Shown here piece by piece: positions 59,181 through 64,000 of a stretch of DNA of 64,000 nucleotides. A program made the translations under genes and the position numbers. Numbering within the stretch: position 1 is the stretch's first letter; every line of letters begins with the position of its first letter. Below the pieces are notes generated by a model, which ran no database searches, was not told where the DNA came from, and worked only from the letters and a program-made list of their open reading frames with translations. The stretch covers positions 21,111,001 to 21,175,000 of the forward strand of contig NC_090782.1 in assembly GCF_040054535.1 (NCBI RefSeq), given 5' to 3'. The stretch comes from Antennarius striatus. Taxonomy: Eukaryota; Chordata; Actinopteri; Lophiiformes; Antennariidae.

Positions 59181-59457
59181 GTTTCTGAAGAAAATTCAAA
59201 TTCTGTTTTGAATTTCAGAGAATACTTGGACCAGTGACAGATGTGTTAGCATGAACATATTTATCATTCGGTTTGGGGTTCGGGTCCCGCTCTGTGCGGA
59301 GTTTGCGTGTTCACCCCACAGTCTGCGTGGGTTCTCTGGATTCATGAACATGCAAACTCCGCACAGAGCGGGACCCGAACTGGGATTCACGTTAACCCAG
59401 CTGTCATTGGTCCAAAAATTCTCTTTAATTCAAAGAGTTTGAATTTTCTTCAGAAAC
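59181..59457. repeat. Long inverted repeat, second copy
   Basis: Duplicate of the fold-back at 52190-52466, with the same central GTTCGGGTCCCGCTCTGTGC pair. The tRNA-head inverted pair follows at about 59539-59574. Confidence 0.83.
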
Positions 59458-60289
59458 AAATGATACATCAATTTTTTCATCACACATTTACCCCATCAAT
59501 GACATTTCTATCTTTTTTTAAACGAAATTACTGTATTGTTGGTAGAGCGCTGTATTCTCACAGCGTTCTACCAACTGCTCCGACTCTAACTGGAATCATC
59601 ATAAACAAAAAATACTGATTATTATGTATGTAAGATAATCAACATTAATCTGTAGGAGTATAAATTAAGATCTTGGGTTTGTGTGATGGAAAAATGGCAA
59701 ACGGGGTAATTCAAATATCTTACCTTATTTAGAAGAACAAGGAAGAAGCTCCTGGCTGAAGCTGAAGCTGCATGAATGAGCTCTTTACTTTAAATGCTGG
59801 TAGTCACGACGGGCATCCTGTTATCACACACACAATGCTGGAAAAACCTGAATTATGACATAATTAAATATTATTCATCAAGTCTGAAGTCAGTTTCACT
59901 TTGCGGAATGAACTTACGGCTTATACCTCAGTGATCCCTCCTGACACCGTCAACTGCAGACAGATGCGGAAAATTTATGTTTTGATTCAAACATATGTAT
60001 TCATTTTTATTCATCCTGTCTTCTGCATGAGTTTGTATTCATACTTTCAATTTAATTTAGATGGATTTGGATTAGGTCACATGATTAGTGTGGTGGAAAA
60101 GCCATAGGCGGGGAAGACTGAAAACATGATGACAAGTGTCAGCAGATCAGAGATAAAACTAGGGATTGGTTCATGCAGGCTAGTTTCTGACGTCCAATGA
60201 CAAGGCCATGCAAACAGAACTGTTTTTTGTTATTTCTGCAGTGTGACTGGATTCATTTTGTAACAGAAAGGGATGACAAGTTTTCTGTC

Positions 60290-60630
60290 TTCATAGGAGG
60301 ATCTCATTGGGGTTGTTCAAGAGTTTGATGTCTGAAAAAGTTTGCAGATGCACGTGGAGAGAGGCACAGAAGTCAATCCGATCAGAAGGCTGAGCTTCAC
60401 CGATGTAACAAAGGGGCTCTGGTAAAGACGGACTTCTTCTGCAGGGAAGATGGATGAAGTTGTTCTTTTTCACTTGTTCCAAAACCAGCGCTAGTTTTAC
60501 CTCAAATGCTTTTATGTGGGAATACATGTCCAACTGAGTTTACCTTCGTAGCTGCAAGTTTAAGGCTGTTCAGCATTTCTGTCACGTCTCTTCAAAAATG
60601 CTATTTCCACTCTGGATCGATCAGCCCAGT
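60290..60630 (-). mobile_element. hAT transposase remnant, second copy
   Basis: Duplicate of 53300-53640; the frame 60533-60291 keeps the same predicted residues. Confidence 0.45.
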
Positions 60631-61344
60631 TTTGTTAGTCCCAGGGCTGAAAATAAAAATTAAAAAAAAAAATATTAAAAAAAATCTTTTACGTATTTTT
60701 TCATTTGAAGAAGAAGACATAAATGCTTTTTAAGATTTTCATTTCAACCCAAACAGCCAAACTTTTTCTTTTATTTTTTCTTCTTTTGACAGATTTTTTT
60801 TTTTAAAGGTTTTTGTCACAATCCATAGATCATGAAGACAGATAGCTAGACAGACAGACAACAGACAGATAACAGTACTAATGCATACATACACACTATG
60901 ATGGTATTGGGTTAATAAGGTCTGAATAAGAGAAGAGGAATATACAACATAGTAATATAAATTTAATAAATTATGTGCAATAAATAAAGGTGTGCAGTGT
61001 GAACTGAGCAGTCTGACAACAACATAGAACAATATCTTTATTGTTGTTTTTTCTTTACAGAAAATGTAATATAATACTGTATACATAAAAAGGAGCATAA
61101 AAATAAAGGTAATCAATACTACCTTAAAAATATATTAAACTAAAGATATCCATTAACCTCCAATATTTATAGAGATGGCATTTAATGACTGCAAGTCATA
61201 CACCATCCTCGATCCCAATAAAAATGGTCACATCTTTGTGACTCGAAAAGGATTATTCATCAGCTTCTTATAAAAATAAAGTCTAAACAATCCCCACACC
61301 TCACCAAAAGTAATCAGATAAAACCTCTAATGACCCATAGGTGC

Positions 61345-61413
61345 TTAAAACCGACCCGGGGCCAGAACCACTGGAGCGGGTTGCATGTTGACAACGACAG
61401 GGTTCTTTGTGCG
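61345..61413 (-). pseudogene. Remnant of the diverged PLAC8-like gene, exon 3 end
   Basis: Only the last 69 bases of exon 3 remain (counterpart of 54352-54420). The rest of exon 3, both upstream exons and about 1.1 kb of flank are removed; the sequence jumps at 61413/61414 to the counterpart of 56437. At most one base (A) is shared at the join. Not functional. Confidence 0.9.
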
Positions 61414-61782
61414 AATCCAAATGAATTCTGACTTAAAGACAGACAGATGTTTGTATTACATGCATTTCAAGATTTAGAATCCTAGACTTTTGGTTCACAT
61501 TAGTTTCACTGTAGTTTTGTTGACATATTTCTTGAATGATCCAGTGTTTTGGATCATTTTGGAATATGTGAATAGAATACTGTTTTTTTTTGTAGTGAAG
61601 CAGACAAACCTTAATTTTCATAAAAAATATTATTCCTTGATTTGATTTGCATGTTGTGTGTCTGCTGGTCCTGGTAAAACAGCTGTCTCCATCTAATGAG
61701 CTATTATTAGCATGGTTGGGTAGAAGTGCACTAAGTGCTGTCAAACTAGCTGTTTTGTGGGTTATTGTTTTGATACCCTGGC

Positions 61783-61921
61783 TTTCTTTTGCAGTCCAAA
61801 AACATGCAATACAGGTGTGATGGGATTTTTGTCTATTCGTTGAATATGTGATGACCTAGCGACTTGTCCAGGCTACTGAACTCCATGTGAGATACGCAAG
61901 AGAAAACGGATGGATGGATGG
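61783..61921 (+). mobile_element. L2/SINE-like 3' tail, second copy
   Basis: Duplicate of 56805-56946, with CAGTCCAAAAACATGC and GGATGGATGGATGG. Confidence 0.5.
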
Positions 61922-62072
61922 TATAACTTTCAATTTTGAAGATCTGGATAAAAGGGCAGATCTGGGTTTTATTTCCATGCTTTATTTAGCATTTTTATCG
62001 ACCAACTTTATTGAAACTCCTTCCAGAAATCTTGTCATGAAACTTTTGTATATGTGGCCTGTGATGTCCCCT

Positions 62073-63346
62073 CCACCGAGACACTACCTGGTCCTACTGG
62101 CTGTTGTTTGCTTGTGTTTGCAGGCGCTGAATGAACAGCTGACTGCTAGATGAACTGAACCTGAATTTATTGCACTCATGTCCGACATACACGCCCCACC
62201 CTATCAGAATTTTGTGCTTCAATTCGAGCCACTTTTTCCAAGTATAGCATAATTTAAACTAGATTTCTTCCAGGGCAGAGAAGCTGCCTTTTTGTATGTG
62301 TTATAGCTCTATTAACATGCAATAAAATGTGAAGCAGTGTGTGATACACAACATTATTTTGGTAGTGGCACCAGGCCTACAGATCCAACAGGAAACCAGA
62401 GAGGATTTCATATTCCTTTTTTTAATTGACATTTATTGTAATAGAGACACTGTTCATTCTTATGCTATAGTTTCAGTCTTTCAAAGGATATTTTAGGTGC
62501 TTCTTAAAGGACATGGAGTAGATATGACAGTCTCCTCTCGGTCCGAGACCCCAGCAGTTTATGAATCAATCCAGCACACAGTCTGGTGGACTAGCATTAT
62601 CAATATGTGTATCTGCCCTGTGTATCTTTTTTTTCTCGCCTTGCCTCATCTCTCAAGCTGTCTATGAAACACATCTCCAAACTCTCCTACGGCTGTTTGG
62701 TGGGGTTGAAATCCAGCAACCTGGAATAAATTTCACAAAGCTATTCCTTGATCAGTTTATAACAGGATTTGATTTAATGTCTTAGGTGTCTGTAGATGAA
62801 ATCATTGATTAAATAATGACCGATTTCATCTGCACTTTAAAGTTCATTGAAAGGCATGAGCGTGCGTCAGCCCAGAAGGCAATAATAATTTAAACATTTC
62901 ACAAACACAAAAAAAGACTATTTGGGCTACAATTTGAGAACTAATCTGAGAACTAGTCATTTGTTGGCCCACTGTAGGACAACTTCATGATCATAATTTA
63001 TTAGTATAAGCCTTTTGCTAATCTCTGCATTAATTTCAAAAGATCACCCTACTTTAACAAGTCACAGATTTAATGGAATATTCAGCTGTAAAGTAACCTT
63101 ATACGGAATATCCTTCAGCAATGCGATACAGTATCTGTAGGTTAATCAGTAGGTCCAGTCTTACCCTTGTTGCTCTTAAAATTTTTTATAATAGATTGAT
63201 CACAGCATTGAAAGATCTAGAGGTGCAGCAAAGTCCTTTTTTCCACAAAGCTCAGTTGCTGTGCATTTTATTCTGTGAAATGCCATCAAGGAGCTTATTA
63301 ATGATTGTATTTCTAGACTAGTTTAATCTTTCTTTTTAAAAAGTTA
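62073..63346. other. Intergenic before ttc22
   Basis: No gene or clear element seen. The last part (from about 63060) should include the 3' UTR of ttc22, which is read on the minus strand; I found no certain poly(A) signal. Confidence 0.5.
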
Positions 63347-64000
63347 TCATGTGAAGGAGAAAGACCTTGTTAGAGGTCTCTTCTTAGTCAGATGTTTGGG
63401 CACCACTGTTTTTAACAGCCTCCTCACTAGGCCTAGTCTACCTGTCCCGATCAGAGCTTTGGCCAACTCCGTCACCTCCTCTGTGTGAGTCCTGTAGAGA
63501 CACCTCAGCTCTGTCTTTACGACATCTGCAGGGTACCTCTCCTCTGCCCTTTGTACCCACACTTCCAACTGGGTGATAACCAGGTCTGTGTCGGGGCCTC
63601 CCAGCATGAAAAGAGTCAGGAGTGCCTGCAGGAGGCATCGTAGAGCCGTGGTGTCTGTGCTTCCTGGTCTCTCCAGTTCCACTGCCTGTTTGAAGCAGTC
63701 TGCTGCGTTTTGCTCCTCACCCTTCAGCAGCAGGCAGCGTCCTCTGAGTACGTGGAGGTCAGGCAGGCTCTCCCCCAGCTCAAACTGTAGGGCGTGGGAC
63801 AGACTAACCAACGCACAGTTCACTGCCCCCTCGTCCACCAAAAGACTCTCCTGGAGCGCATCGACGCCCATGTAGTAGTAGACCTAATTGGAGAGGCGTG
63901 ATTTTGAAAACCATGTTGCACTAAAAATCCAATCTTCATTGTTCATTATTGTTTGTGCGTCTACCTGTGCCATCTCCAGGTGAGTCAGCAGACATGGATG
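63347..64000 (-). CDS. ttc22: Tetratricopeptide repeat protein 22 (partial, 3' end)
   Basis: The last exon is 63883-63347, with stop at 63347-63349. A second, partial exon runs from the window edge to 63965 (donor GTAGAC). Joined in frame they read LTHLEMAQ|VYYYMGVDALQES, a TPR helix pair, followed by SLSHALQFELGESLPDLHVL, RGRCLLLKGEEQNAADCFKQ and AVELE, further TPR-like helices, and a basic end KHLTKKRPLTRSFSFT. TTC22 function is poorly known; TPRs mediate protein-protein contact. Identity is supported by the neighbours: pars2, ttc4 and ttc22 lie together on human 1p32.3. The start and most exons are beyond the window. Confidence 0.85.

Larger units (their letters stand above)
57151..62072. 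repeat. Second copy of a recent 6.9-kb tandem duplication
   Basis: Near-identical to 50180-57098. The offset is 6971 bases on the telomere-like side and 6992 after the heptad-coding region of the PLAC8-like gene: one extra 21-nt unit. Relative to the first copy it lacks 54421-56436. At 62072 the sequence runs on as GTCCCCTCCACCGAGACACT, which is the original continuation, whereas the first copy is cut at the same CCCCT and joined to telomere-like repeats. Confidence 0.93.

Overview
The window is nuclear DNA of a ray-finned (teleost) fish. It has split vertebrate genes with GT-AG introns, long CA/GT microsatellites, fish-type hAT, mariner, L2-like and LTR repeats, and gene neighbours found on human 1p31.3 and 1p32.3. 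No prokaryotic, CRISPR, tRNA or rRNA features were found. The species cannot be named from this sequence.

Left part (1-31.7 kb) is ordinary single-copy sequence. It holds the 3' two thirds of sgip1 (+, last 19 exons, including two very short microexons), a relaxin-family peptide gene best called insl5 (-), pars2 (+, mitochondrial prolyl-tRNA synthetase, three coding exons) and ttc4 (+, ten exons). Every exon phase in these genes closes, and the recognisable protein motifs run in the family order. sgip1 acts at the plasma membrane in clathrin-linked endocytosis and insl5 is a secreted hormone. pars2 charges tRNA-Pro in mitochondria, and ttc4 is an Hsp90/Hsp70 co-chaperone.

Middle and right part (30.5-62.1 kb) is a young, messy segmental-duplication field. 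The duplicated unit is the 3' end of ttc4 plus a convergent, minus-strand PLAC8/cornifelin-like cysteine-rich gene. There are four closely related PLAC8-like copies (32.5, 37.7, 51.0 and 57.9 kb) and one diverged paralogue (54.4 kb), all with three exons whose first two are 67 and 188 nt. ttc4 leaves one multi-exon pseudogene (35.4 kb) and one last-exon fragment (45.2 kb). Between copies 2 and 3 sit a broken Gypsy-like LTR fossil, carrying a BEL-like fragment and a MITE, and a 5.1-kb interstitial telomere-like array. That array, (CCCTAA)n on the plus strand, is peppered with a motif that matches the ends of hAT elements in the same window. A second 0.4-kb telomere-like block lies at the junction of a near-identical 6.9-kb tandem duplication (50.2-57.1 kb versus 57.15-62.07 kb). 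The second copy of that duplication has lost a 2.0-kb piece that carried the diverged PLAC8-like gene.

Right edge: intergenic DNA, then the 3' end of ttc22 (-), whose remainder lies beyond the window. The local order pars2-ttc4-(PLAC8-like cluster)-ttc22 matches the human 1p32.3 neighbourhood except for the PLAC8-like cluster. sgip1-insl5 belong to 1p31.3 in human, so two blocks are adjacent here that are far apart in human.
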